NCBI GenBank assembly: GCA_018715545.1
Contig: DVLK01000062.1
Location: 1-10,842 of the forward strand
DNA length: 10,842 nucleotides
Direction: 5' to 3'
Source: Candidatus Caccovivens faecavium
GTDB taxonomy: Bacteria; Bacillota; Clostridia; Christensenellales; UBA1242
The position numbers were made by a program, and so were the translations under genes. The notes under the pieces are model-generated. The model did not search any database. It had not been told where the DNA came from and saw only the letters and a list, made by a program, of their open reading frames with translations. How positions within the stretch are numbered: the first letter of the stretch is position 1; every line of letters starts with the position of its first letter. Shown here piece by piece: positions 1 through 6,405 of this stretch.

Positions 1-108
1 CACCCCAAAAGTGACACGCACTTTCGGGGAACCCCACAATAGCAAAAACAAGCGTAAAAGCGATACTTTTCGAACTTGTTCGAAAATGAGCAAAAGCGCA
101 GTTTTTGC
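1..108. repeat. Hairpin-dense intergenic segment downstream of glmS
   Basis: This stretch runs from the glmS stop to the window edge and is richer in G, C and CpG than the other spacers. Three inverted repeats are visible. Positions 3-13 pair with 19-29 (11 bp, loop 14-18); all pairs form on the minus strand, where one is G-U, while the plus strand has a C-A mismatch there. Positions 26-35 read GGGGAACCCC and compete with the first hairpin. Positions 67-75 pair with 78-86 (TTTTCGAAC/GTTCGAAAA), enclosed by an outer 8-bp pairing of 42-49 with 101-108. No hairpin is followed by a long T-run, so none is a classical terminator, although one may end glmS transcription. A minus-strand frame stays open to the edge, but its translation is Cys/Phe-rich and unrecognised. 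A dispersed intergenic repeat is my best guess; it needs a genome self-comparison. Confidence 0.5.
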
Positions 109-1818
109 CTACTCGACCGTCACCGACTTTGCCAAGTTTCGAGGCTTATCAGGATTATACCCAAAAAACTCACAAATCCTGAGCGCCAGAAATTGCATTG
201 GTATGACGCTGACAATCGGCATGAATAATTCATCAAATTTTGACAACTTAACACAAGAAAAATCTTTAAAGTCATCAAACTGACTAACAACAATCACCTT
301 TCCGCCACGAGCCTTTATCTCTTCGAGGTTGGATATAAGTTTTGTTTTAATTTTTTCTTGCGTACAGATTGCAATCACAACCGCATCTTCATCAATAAGT
401 GCTAATGTGCCATGTTTAAGTTCTCCTGAGGCTATCGCAAAACAATTGATATATGAAATCTCCTTTAATTTCAAACTCGCTTCCATTGCAGTTATATAAT
501 CTAAATCACGCCCTATAAAAAACACTTTTTTATAACTTGCAATTTCTTTAATATAAGTTTCATCAAAAGTAGTAAAAGGGAAATTAGCAAATTTCTTTTC
601 ACTCGGCAACTTTTTTCCTGCAAGATACAGCGAAAATAGATACAATGACCAAATTTGACAAGTATATGCTTTTGTTGAAGCAACGGCAATTTCACGCCCT
701 GCAAAGGTAGGTAAAACATTTTTACATATTCTATTAAGTAGTGAGTTTGGAGTATTAGTGAGTGCAAGTGTGTATAATTTGTGACTTTTAACCATCTTCG
801 CTGAGGCAATAGTATCCGCCGTTTCACCACTTTGGCTGACAAAAATATATAAGGTATTCTTGTTTAACAGCTCTCTGCCATAGCGAAATTCACTAGCTAA
901 ATACGCCCTTGCATCATAACCGATTTCCTTAAAATATTCTGCGCCCATAAGTGAAGCATGGTACGCGGTCCCACAAGCTATAAGTGAAATAGACCTAAAA
1001 TTCTTAGGCAATTTGATATTAGAAAAAATATCCTCACACTTATATTCCTTCAATGTTTTTAAAAGCACATTTTTAGTTTCATAAATCTCGCTTTCCATAT
1101 GAGTTTTGTAGAAAATTTCAGGTAAAACTTCATTTTTTTCAATTTTTTCTTGTTTTTTATAAATTATTTCTCCATTTTTATTATAAAACAAAATTTTAAA
1201 ATCTTTTATACTCACAAATTCGTCATCATTTAAAGAATAAAAATATTCCCCTTTAAGCGCCAATACATCACTAGCAATAAAAATCTCCCCATTCATATTA
1301 GATAGATACAATGGACTTTCTCTTTTGCCTAAAACTACTTCACCGTTCTCTGCTAAAACTATAACGGCAAAGGTACCTTGCACTTTTTTTGAAGCCTTAA
1401 TCACTTTTTCAACTAAACTTCCCTCTTCGCTGTCTATAAGATTGAGGAAAACCTCACTATCAGTTTCTGAACAAAAATTAACATCAAGTTGTTCTTTCAA
1501 TTCTTTATAATTTTCAATAATACCATTATGAACCATGGCAAGTTTTTTTGACGATGAAATATGAGGATGAGCATTCCTCTCATTTACACCACCATGAGTC
1601 GCCCAGCGCGTGTGACCGATAACAATATTGGCGCTCATACTCTTACTTAAATTTGATAAATTATTAACCCCGCCGACAGTTTTTATTGTCTTTAATTTTT
1701 TATTTTCTAAATATGCAATTCCACACGAATCATAGCCGCGATATTCTAAAATATTTAACCCTTGAACAACCTCATCTATTCCATTATTTTTACCGATATA
1801 TCCACAAATTCCACACAT
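109..1818 (-). CDS. glmS: Glutamine--fructose-6-phosphate aminotransferase (isomerizing)
   Basis: GlmS converts fructose-6-phosphate and glutamine to glucosamine-6-phosphate and glutamate in the cytoplasm, the first committed step to UDP-GlcNAc for peptidoglycan. The N-terminal class-II glutaminase domain (about 1-220) begins MCGICGYIG, giving the catalytic Cys after Met removal. It also has HTRWATHG (69-76, R71), HNGIIENY (97-104) and SETD (117-120). Two SIS sugar-isomerase domains follow: ACGTAYHASL (281-290) with SQSGETADT (328-336), then EASLKLKEISY (446-456) with GELKHG (465-470). The C-terminus PRNLAKSVTVE is canonical and carries the conserved Lys564. At 569 residues it is about 30-40 shorter than the usual 600-609, apparently through trimmed loops rather than loss of a domain. 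The start is fixed by MCGICG and by a TAGGAG site 6 nt upstream. No glmS ribozyme is apparent in the 176-nt upstream spacer. The gene ends in TAG. Confidence 0.97.
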   Translation of the reverse strand: MCGICGYIGKNNGIDEVVQGLNILEYRGYDSCGIAYLENKKLKTIKTVGGVNNLSNLSKSMSANIVIGHTRWATHGGVNERNAHPHISSSKKLAMVHNGIIENYKELKEQLDVNFCSETDSEVFLNLIDSEEGSLVEKVIKASKKVQGTFAVIVLAENGEVVLGKRESPLYLSNMNGEIFIASDVLALKGEYFYSLNDDEFVSIKDFKILFYNKNGEIIYKKQEKIEKNEVLPEIFYKTHMESEIYETKNVLLKTLKEYKCEDIFSNIKLPKNFRSISLIACGTAYHASLMGAEYFKEIGYDARAYLASEFRYGRELLNKNTLYIFVSQSGETADTIASAKMVKSHKLYTLALTNTPNSLLNRICKNVLPTFAGREIAVASTKAYTCQIWSLYLFSLYLAGKKLPSEKKFANFPFTTFDETYIKEIASYKKVFFIGRDLDYITAMEASLKLKEISYINCFAIASGELKHGTLALIDEDAVVIAICTQEKIKTKLISNLEEIKARGGKVIVVSQFDDFKDFSCVKLSKFDELFMPIVSVIPMQFLALRICEFFGYNPDKPRNLAKSVTVE

Positions 1819-1824
1819 ATATTT

Positions 1825-1830
1825 CTCCTA
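1825..1830 (-). promoter_or_regulatory. Shine-Dalgarno of glmS
   Basis: TAGGAG on the minus strand, 6 nt before the glmS ATG. It supports the MCGICG start, which is required because the Cys after the initiator Met is the glutaminase nucleophile. Confidence 0.8.
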
Positions 1831-1836
1831 GGAAAA

Positions 1837-1865
1837 TATATGTTAAAAAATATAAATTTTGTTAA
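1837..1865 (-). promoter_or_regulatory. Candidate glmS promoter
   Basis: On the minus strand TTAACA (1860-1865, five of six consensus bases) lies 17 nt from CATATA (1837-1842, a poor -10 with three of six). The -10 ends 18 nt before the ATG, the same distance as in ftsZ, ftsA and serS, which is the main reason to favour it. The region is very AT-rich, so chance matches are easy. An alternative extended -10, TGGTATTAT, lies within the upstream palindrome. Confidence 0.35.
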
Positions 1866-1885
1866 TCATTAAAACTATATATGGT

Positions 1886-1905
1886 GTATTATGCATGCAT
1901 AATAC
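1886..1905. repeat. 20-bp perfect palindrome upstream of glmS
   Basis: GTATTATGCATGCATAATAC is a perfect 20-bp dyad with no spacer. It sits between the ftsZ terminator and the candidate glmS promoter, about 20 bp upstream of that promoter's -35. It has no T-run, so it is not a terminator. Its size and position suit a dimeric regulator's operator; no regulator gene is next to it. Function is inferred only from symmetry and position. Confidence 0.5.
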
Positions 1906-1936
1906 CACACATCTAATTAATTAAGAATATATTTAT

Positions 1937-1970
1937 AAAAAAATACAAACTTATAAAAAGCCTGTATTTT
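1937..1970 (-). terminator. Rho-independent terminator of ftsZ
   Basis: On the minus strand AAAATACAGGC (1970-1960) pairs with GTTTGTATTTT (1950-1940), an 11-bp stem with two G-U pairs and a 9-nt loop. The stem runs into a seven-T tract (1943-1937). It lies 25 nt beyond the ftsZ stop. The stem is AT-rich and so moderate in strength; some readthrough into glmS is possible. Confidence 0.6.
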
Positions 1971-1994
1971 AGTTTAATTAATAATTCAATTTAA

Positions 1995-3170
1995 CTATTT
2001 TTTCCATTTACTTCTAATTTTTTCAATCCATGGTGGAATAGAAGAACTTGGATTTACATCTACACGAGATGTCTGTTCATTTTGTTCAAGCTTAACCTCT
2101 TCGGCAGGTGCAGTATAGCCAAAAGGATTAAAACTTTTAAATTCATCCTCTTCTTTCTCTTCCTCTCTTAGATTTTCTGCCTCTGGTTCTTCTTGTTTCT
2201 CTTCCTCTTCTTCATCCTTTCCTTTGAAGCCTGTTGCAATGATTGTAATTTCTACTTCGTCATGCATCTCAGGATCAATACTTGAACCAAATATCAAGTT
2301 GCAACTAGGGTCAATAACTTCCTTAACCATATTTGCAGCTTCTGTAACTTCGCGAAGAGTGATATCGCTTCCGCCTTTAATATTTAAAACTACCCCAGTC
2401 GCTCCTTCAATAGTTGTTTCAATAAGAGGAGAAGCAACAGCTTGGCGCACAGCTTCCAAAGTCTTGTTTTCTCCCTTACCTCTACCGATACCCATATGAG
2501 CAAGGCCACGATTTTTCATAACTGTTTCAATATCAGCAAAATCAAGGTTAATCATTCCTGGGAAGACGATAAGGTCACTTATACCTTGAATACCTTGTCT
2601 TAAAACATCGTCTGCATATCTAAATGCATCAACAAGAGTAATTTTTTCTGGCAAAATCGTAGCAAGACGCTCGTTAGGAATGATAACAATTGTATCAACA
2701 TATTTTTTTAATTCTGCAATACCCTTTTCGGCATTTTCCATTCTCTTTCTATTTTCAAAAGCGAAAGGCTTTGTCACAATACCGACTGTAAGTATGCCAA
2801 GTTCCTTAGCAATCTGCGCAATAACAGGAGCAGCACCCGTACCTGTTCCGCCACCCATACCAGCAGTGATAAACACAAGGTCAGCACCTTTCAATACCTC
2901 GGTAATTGAAGTCTTACTCTCCTCAGCAGACTTTCTGCCAACCTCTGGAATACCACCAGCACCTTTTCCGCCTGTCAATCTTTCACCAATTTGCAAGCGC
3001 TTGTTAGCTTTGGAAATTAGAAGAGCTTGTTTATCTGTGTTTATTGCCACAAACTCCGCGGATGCCACATTTGCATCAATCATTCTGTTTACAGCGTTAT
3101 TTCCACCACCGCCAACACCTAGCACCTTAATTTTTACCACCGATGTAGAATTGAAATCTTGTTGTTCCAT
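1995..3170 (-). CDS. ftsZ: Cell division protein FtsZ, with acidic linker and basic amphipathic C-terminus
   Basis: FtsZ is the tubulin-like GTPase that polymerises into the Z-ring at midcell. The globular core spans about 11-316. It carries the N-terminal glycine loop GVGGGGNNAVNRM (18-30), the tubulin signature GGGTGTG (107-113), ENRKRM (139-144), and the T7 loop NLDFADI (208-214), whose acidic residues act in GTP hydrolysis across the subunit interface. The linker (about 317-376) is strikingly acidic: 17 of 25 residues at 319-343 are Asp or Glu. The C-terminal peptide usually reads like IPTFLR; here it is IPPWIEKIRSKWKK (378-391), with Trp381, Ile382, Ile385 and Trp389 on one helical face and Lys/Arg around the rest. 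The 391-residue length is ordinary. AAGGAG lies 6 nt upstream of the ATG. It follows ftsA after 76 nt, and likely has both its own promoter and readthrough from ftsA. Confidence 0.98.
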   Translation of the reverse strand: MEQQDFNSTSVVKIKVLGVGGGGNNAVNRMIDANVASAEFVAINTDKQALLISKANKRLQIGERLTGGKGAGGIPEVGRKSAEESKTSITEVLKGADLVFITAGMGGGTGTGAAPVIAQIAKELGILTVGIVTKPFAFENRKRMENAEKGIAELKKYVDTIVIIPNERLATILPEKITLVDAFRYADDVLRQGIQGISDLIVFPGMINLDFADIETVMKNRGLAHMGIGRGKGENKTLEAVRQAVASPLIETTIEGATGVVLNIKGGSDITLREVTEAANMVKEVIDPSCNLIFGSSIDPEMHDEVEITIIATGFKGKDEEEEEKQEEPEAENLREEEKEEDEFKSFNPFGYTAPAEEVKLEQNEQTSRVDVNPSSSIPPWIEKIRSKWKK

Positions 3171-3176
3171 AATTTT

Positions 3177-3182
3177 CTCCTT
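3177..3182 (-). promoter_or_regulatory. Shine-Dalgarno of ftsZ
   Basis: A full-consensus AAGGAG on the minus strand, 6 nt before the ftsZ ATG. If the promoter just upstream is used, this site lies at the very 5' end of the transcript. Confidence 0.85.
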
Positions 3183-3188
3183 TTATAT

Positions 3189-3217
3189 ATTTTAACTTTT
3201 TTTAAAGTGATTTGCAA
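3189..3217 (-). promoter_or_regulatory. Candidate ftsZ promoter
   Basis: Minus-strand TTGCAA (3217-3212, four of six) and TAAAAT (3194-3189, five of six) are separated by exactly 17 nt. The -10 ends 18 nt before the ATG, placing the predicted transcript start close to the AAGGAG. It lies in the ftsA-ftsZ spacer and would let ftsZ be expressed in excess of ftsA. Confidence 0.5.
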
Positions 3218-3246
3218 CTTTTTAACAATATTTACATTTAGATTAT

Positions 3247-4365
3247 TTAATTTCTAAGTGCGCTGTTGACAAGACCTAAGATAGATGCTAGTTCTGGCTT
3301 GTCCATGCCCGGAATAGGAGGACAACCATAAGACACATTTCTATTTAAACATTTTGCTAAATAATCCTTCCCACCCTTAATCTTTGTTAGTCCTGCTCCG
3401 CAAAGATATATAGGGTAAAACGGCACATATTCCTTGGCAAATACACGAATACACTCATTGATGGTCGAAGCGATAAGCCCTATGCGATAGCACACTGCCT
3501 CGTTGACAAAATTAAGTGGAAGTTTGAGAATTTTTCCACCAAGTGTGGAAAGTTCATATGTATCTTCTTTATCGCCTTTGAGGGAAAGCACAATTTGTTT
3601 TTTGAGATTGCGTGCCTCTTGATAGCCTATGCCACATGCCTCAGTTAAATCGCTTGTTATGTAGGATCCGCCCATGGAGAAAGATGTCAAATTGGTCATT
3701 GCATTACCCTTAATAAATGCCACGCTTGTAGATCTAGCTCCCACATCAATGATAATACAGGTACGCTCTCTCTCCTCTTCTTCTAATATGAATATGCCCT
3801 CAGCAAGTGGTTCGCTTAAATACTCCACTTGTTCAATTCCTAGCTTAGACCAAATCTTATTAAATAGTTTTATAAAGCTTGCTTGCGCAAGGACAAGGGA
3901 CAAATCAGCGGATATAAAATAACACTTTTGTTTGAGAGGATTTTGAATATTTTTAGTTTCATCCAAAGTGTATGAGATAGGATTGACAGAAATTATATCC
4001 ATATCTTCGACATACCTTTGTTCCGACACCTTGGCAAAGATGGTATCTATATCTTTTTGTGAAATAGTATGTCGATTTTTAAAATTAAGCTGACATGTGC
4101 TGGTGGTAACCTTAGAAAACTCGGCTGGCACACCGACATATACTTTTTTTATTTTTTTCTTATAAATCGAAGTAATTTGAGAAAATAAGGTCATGACGGC
4201 GTCATCAAGATATGCTTTCTCGATAAAATCTCCTTCCAAAAAGCCTGCGTAGTCAACAGACGCCTTCGCCTTGACATTGAAGGTGTTGTTTACGCCCCTT
4301 TCAGCAATCATGCATGACAGTTTAGATGAACCTATTTCTATAACCGTTACACAATTCTCTGCCAT
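3247..4365 (-). CDS. ftsA: Cell division protein FtsA, lacking the C-terminal membrane anchor
   Basis: FtsA is an actin-like ATPase that normally tethers FtsZ filaments to the inner membrane and recruits the divisome. Visible parts are the phosphate-1 strand VIEIGSSKLSCMIAE (8-22), an SHS2-type subdomain at about 74-165 (KKVYVGVP, ISQKDIDTIF, VNPISYTLD), the phosphate-2 motif IIIDVGARSTSVAFIKG (204-220), FSMGGSYITSDL (229-240) and the adenosine motif YLCGAGLTKIKGG (320-332). The protein is 372 residues, against 420 in E. coli and about 440 in B. subtilis. It stops at ASILGLVNSALRN, where others continue into a linker and amphipathic membrane-targeting helix. The position upstream of ftsZ favours FtsA over the related PilM or MreB. 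The start is supported by the N-terminal motif and an AAGAGGGG site. The -1 frame past the stop stays open for over 30 Lys-rich codons, probably by chance in AT-rich DNA. Confidence 0.88.
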   Translation of the reverse strand: MAENCVTVIEIGSSKLSCMIAERGVNNTFNVKAKASVDYAGFLEGDFIEKAYLDDAVMTLFSQITSIYKKKIKKVYVGVPAEFSKVTTSTCQLNFKNRHTISQKDIDTIFAKVSEQRYVEDMDIISVNPISYTLDETKNIQNPLKQKCYFISADLSLVLAQASFIKLFNKIWSKLGIEQVEYLSEPLAEGIFILEEEERERTCIIIDVGARSTSVAFIKGNAMTNLTSFSMGGSYITSDLTEACGIGYQEARNLKKQIVLSLKGDKEDTYELSTLGGKILKLPLNFVNEAVCYRIGLIASTINECIRVFAKEYVPFYPIYLCGAGLTKIKGGKDYLAKCLNRNVSYGCPPIPGMDKPELASILGLVNSALRN

Positions 4366-4383
4366 AACCCCTCTTTTAAGTAT

Positions 4384-4412
4384 ATTCTATCGTTTTATAG
4401 AAGAAAAGTCAA
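4384..4412 (-). promoter_or_regulatory. ftsA(-ftsZ) promoter
   Basis: Minus-strand TTGACT (4412-4407, five of six) and TAGAAT (4389-4384, five of six) with a 17-nt spacer. The -10 ends 18 nt before the ftsA ATG, so the predicted leader is about 11-12 nt and begins near the AAGAGGGG ribosome binding site (GAGG core about 4 nt from ATG). No terminator is visible between ftsA and ftsZ, so this promoter probably serves both. Confidence 0.7.
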
Positions 4413-4522
4413 ACAAAATGTTAAAATATTTATAAAAATTTACTTTTTTTAATAATTATACAATTCAAATTTTCAGAAACAGTACAACACGATGTGCCCA
4501 ATAGACTAATTTGCATAAACAT

Positions 4523-4528
4523 TATAAT
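4523..4528 (+). promoter_or_regulatory. Possible upstream -10 for serS
   Basis: A perfect TATAAT lies 72 nt upstream of the serS ATG, but no convincing -35 is found 16-19 nt before it. If used, the leader would contain a small hairpin (4544-4559, AAGCAA/TTGCTT, followed by T's) and the segment complementary to the serS start region. Confidence 0.3.
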
Positions 4529-4553
4529 TTCTAATAAAAATTTAAGCAAAAAC

Positions 4554-4582
4554 TTGCTTTTTAATGTCAATTAAACTAAAAT
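4554..4582 (+). promoter_or_regulatory. Candidate proximal serS promoter
   Basis: TTGCTT (4554-4559, three of six) and TAAAAT (4577-4582, five of six) are spaced 17 nt apart. The -10 ends 18 nt before the ATG, as in ftsA and ftsZ. The weak -35 keeps confidence moderate. The transcript would begin next to the AAGGAG at 4590-4595. Confidence 0.4.
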
Positions 4583-4614
4583 AATATATAAGGAGTTTTT
4601 ATGATTGACATTAA
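4561..4614 (+). repeat. Inverted repeat spanning the serS ribosome binding site and start codon
   Basis: TTAATGTCAAT (4561-4571) is the exact reverse complement of ATTGACATTAA (4604-4614), an 11-bp match that can extend by a U-G and an A-U pair into the ATG. As RNA it would put the start codon in a helix and AAGGAG in a 28-nt loop, which suggests translational control. This only works if transcription starts upstream of 4561, for example from the TATAAT at 4523. With the proximal promoter the left arm lies in promoter DNA and the repeat could only act as a protein-binding dyad. Confidence 0.45.
4590..4595 (+). promoter_or_regulatory. Shine-Dalgarno of serS
   Basis: Consensus AAGGAG, 5 nt before the serS ATG; it decides the start together with the SerRS-typical N-terminus MIDINLIRTN. 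Confidence 0.85.
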
Positions 4615-5887
4615 CTTAATTAGAACCAACAAGGAATTGGTAAAGGAAAATATTAAAAAGAAATTTCAAGATGCAAAGCTTCCACTTGTCGATGAAGTTG
4701 AAGAATTAGACAAAAAAAATCGCGCACTCAAACAAGAAGTAGACGCATTAAGAGCTTCTCGCAATAGTTTAAGTGAGCAGATAGGTAAACTTATGCGCGA
4801 AAAGAAAATTGAAGAAGCAAACAGTATAAAAGAAACTGTTAAGAAGAATAATGAGCGTATTGCAGAGATTGAAAAAGAGGAAGAACAACTCGCTGAGAGA
4901 ATTAAGCAAATTATGATGACAATTCCTAACATCATTGACGACAGTGTTCCTATCGGTAAAGATGATAGCGAAAATGTCGAAATTGAAAGATTTGGCGAGC
5001 CGAAAACACCTGATTTTGAAATACCATACCACGCCGACATACTTAAAAGATTTAATGGTTTAGACAAGGAAAGTGCTGGAAGAACAAGCGGTAATGGCTT
5101 TTATTATCTTATCGGTGACCCAGCGCGTTTAGTGAGCGCCATGATAAACTACGCCCGCGATTATATGATTGAAAAAGGCTTTATCTATTGCATCCCGCCC
5201 TTCATGATTAGAAGCGATGTGGTAAATGGTGTTATGAGTTTTGCAGAGATGGACGCCATGATGTATAAGATAGAAGGCGAAGATTTATACCTCATAGGCA
5301 CAAGCGAACATAGTATGATAGGCAAATTTAAAAATCAAATTGTAAATGAAAAAGAATTGCCTATAACCATGACCTCATACAGTCCTTGTTTTCGTAAGGA
5401 AGTCGGCGCTCATGGCATTGAAGAGCGCGGAATTTATCGTGTTCATCAATTTGAGAAACAAGAGATGATTGTGCTTTGTAAACCAGAAGAAAGTATGGAT
5501 TGGTATAACAAAATGTGGAGTTACACCGTGGAAATTTTCCGCAATATGAATATTCCTGTTCGCACTCTTGAATGTTGCAGTGGCGATTTGGCAGACTTAA
5601 AAGTGAAGAGTTGTGATGTTGAAGCGTGGAGCCCAAGACAGAAAAAATATTTCGAAGTTGGTTCTTGTTCTACTCTCGGTGACGCACAAGCAAGACGCCT
5701 AGGAATCAAGGCGAAAGGTGAAAAAGGAAATTACTATGTCCACACCTTAAACAACACCGTGTTAGCTTCAACGCGTGCCTTAATCGCACTCTTAGAAAAT
5801 AACTTACAAGAAGACGGAAGCGTTTTGGTGCCAAAAGTTCTCCAAAAATATATGGGTGGAAAAACAAAGATTGAACCAATTAATTAA
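4601..5887 (+). CDS. serS: Seryl-tRNA synthetase, possibly of an archaeal-like subtype
   Basis: SerRS charges tRNA-Ser (and tRNA-Sec where present) with serine, using ATP. The N-terminal tRNA-binding arm is a long antiparallel coiled coil (about 30-105, charged Lys/Glu heptads). The class-II catalytic domain follows: motif 1 around FIYCIPPFMIRSDVV (194-208), the serine-site TSE (234-236), motif 2 FRKEVGAHGIEERGIYRVHQFEKQEM (within 264-289, R265 and E267), and motif 3 around HTLNNTVLASTRALIALLEN (381-400, R392). Length 428 is normal. Wording such as SPCFRKEVGAHG, CSGDLADLKVKSCDVEAW and TSEH differs from the usual Firmicutes forms (TAEVP, FRxEAGxAGRDTRG, HTLNGSGLA) and looks closer, from memory, to archaeal bacterial-type SerRS. 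No T-box is visible upstream. It diverges from ftsA and ends at the bidirectional terminator. Confidence 0.96.
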   Translation: MIDINLIRTNKELVKENIKKKFQDAKLPLVDEVEELDKKNRALKQEVDALRASRNSLSEQIGKLMREKKIEEANSIKETVKKNNERIAEIEKEEEQLAERIKQIMMTIPNIIDDSVPIGKDDSENVEIERFGEPKTPDFEIPYHADILKRFNGLDKESAGRTSGNGFYYLIGDPARLVSAMINYARDYMIEKGFIYCIPPFMIRSDVVNGVMSFAEMDAMMYKIEGEDLYLIGTSEHSMIGKFKNQIVNEKELPITMTSYSPCFRKEVGAHGIEERGIYRVHQFEKQEMIVLCKPEESMDWYNKMWSYTVEIFRNMNIPVRTLECCSGDLADLKVKSCDVEAWSPRQKKYFEVGSCSTLGDAQARRLGIKAKGEKGNYYVHTLNNTVLASTRALIALLENNLQEDGSVLVPKVLQKYMGGKTKIEPIN

Positions 5888-5937
5888 ACAAATAAAAACA
5901 AAGGTTAGATAAAATAGTTTTGACACATCAAAATTAT

Positions 5938-5985
5938 AAAAAAGAATAGGATTTTAGCCCAACGGGTTTCGTCCTATTCTTTTTA
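5938..5985. terminator. Bidirectional terminator between serS and the 5992-6384 gene
   Basis: A perfect 13-bp stem, AAAAAGAATAGGA (5939-5951) with TCCTATTCTTTTT (5972-5984), encloses a second small hairpin (AGCCC/GGGTT around AAC). The arms supply an A-tract on one side and a T-tract on the other, so it can stop transcription from both strands. It sits between the two converging genes: 51 nt past the serS stop and 7 nt past the stop of the small minus-strand gene. Confidence 0.92.
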
Positions 5986-5991
5986 CATACA

Positions 5992-6384
5992 CTATGAATG
6001 TTCTTTCTCATAAGGTCTATCTGAAATTAACACCTCTTTTGCTAACACAAAATTTTGTTCTGATGACTTGCTCACTCTATAATCAAACTGTGTTCCACCA
6101 TGCCAAGAAAAAGAAACAACTTGATATTTTGCTCTATCGTCAAGGTCATCCATAATCTTCATGGAGATTTTTTCGCCCATTTCATTTTCAAACTCATAAC
6201 GCCTAAGCACCGCTCTTTCGCTTACGCCGGTCACATCTCTTTCGGCGTGCCTATCTCTTGCATACACCAAAAACTTACGCGCCATATCACCCGTTAGATA
6301 AATTTTGGCGTCAGCATTTTCTTTTATAACTTTTCTGAAAAAATCTAACAAATCTGCATTTTTAGGAGCGCTAATATAGTCCAT
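5992..6384 (-). CDS. Unrecognised 130-residue cytoplasmic protein
   Basis: I do not recognise a family. The protein has a helical N-terminal half (DLLDFFRKVIKENADAKIYL, about 11-30), a charged middle (YARDRHAERD, 41-50), and a likely beta-rich second half (KYQVVSFSWHGGTQFDYRVS, 86-105). It has no signal peptide or membrane segment. Evidence that the gene is real is good: a purine-rich GGGAGGGAGT directly before the ATG, a near-perfect sigma-A promoter 21 nt upstream, and shared terminators on both sides (the rpoC terminator upstream, the bidirectional one downstream). It is thus a monocistronic unit that may be strongly expressed. It ends in TAG. It lies downstream of rpoC but is not an obvious part of that transcript. 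No function should be assigned. Confidence 0.8.
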   Translation of the reverse strand: MDYISAPKNADLLDFFRKVIKENADAKIYLTGDMARKFLVYARDRHAERDVTGVSERAVLRRYEFENEMGEKISMKIMDDLDDRAKYQVVSFSWHGGTQFDYRVSKSSEQNFVLAKEVLISDRPYEKEHS

Positions 6385-6405
6385 ACTCCCTCCCTCTCTA
6401 AAAGT

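Noticed and set aside
1..108. Tn7-like element inserted at the glmS attachment site
   Set aside because: No TGT...ACA transposon end, target duplication or transposase is visible, although the left flank is outside the window.
11..283. 90-codon plus-strand open frame across the glmS 3' end
   Set aside because: Most of it is antisense to the conserved GlmS C-terminus (AKSVTVE read backwards gives STVTDFA).
1819..1994. glmS ribozyme
   Set aside because: The spacer is only 176 nt, very AT-rich, partly taken up by the ftsZ terminator, and shows none of the GC-rich pseudoknot core expected of the ribozyme.
2680..3195. 171-codon open frame on the plus strand opposite ftsZ
   Set aside because: It is fully antisense to a clearly recognised ftsZ and its translation is low-complexity (Ile/Pro/Ala/Ser rich), the usual shadow of a conserved gene.
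3171..3246. -1 frame continuation of ftsA supplying a basic C-terminal helix
   Set aside because: No classical slippery heptamer is seen, the frame overlaps the ftsZ promoter and ribosome binding site, and its Lys/Asn/Ile content is what AT-rich noncoding DNA gives; kept only as a caveat.
4366..4600. T-box leader before serS
   Set aside because: No GGTGG-type T-box sequence and no long specifier stem-terminator arrangement is present.
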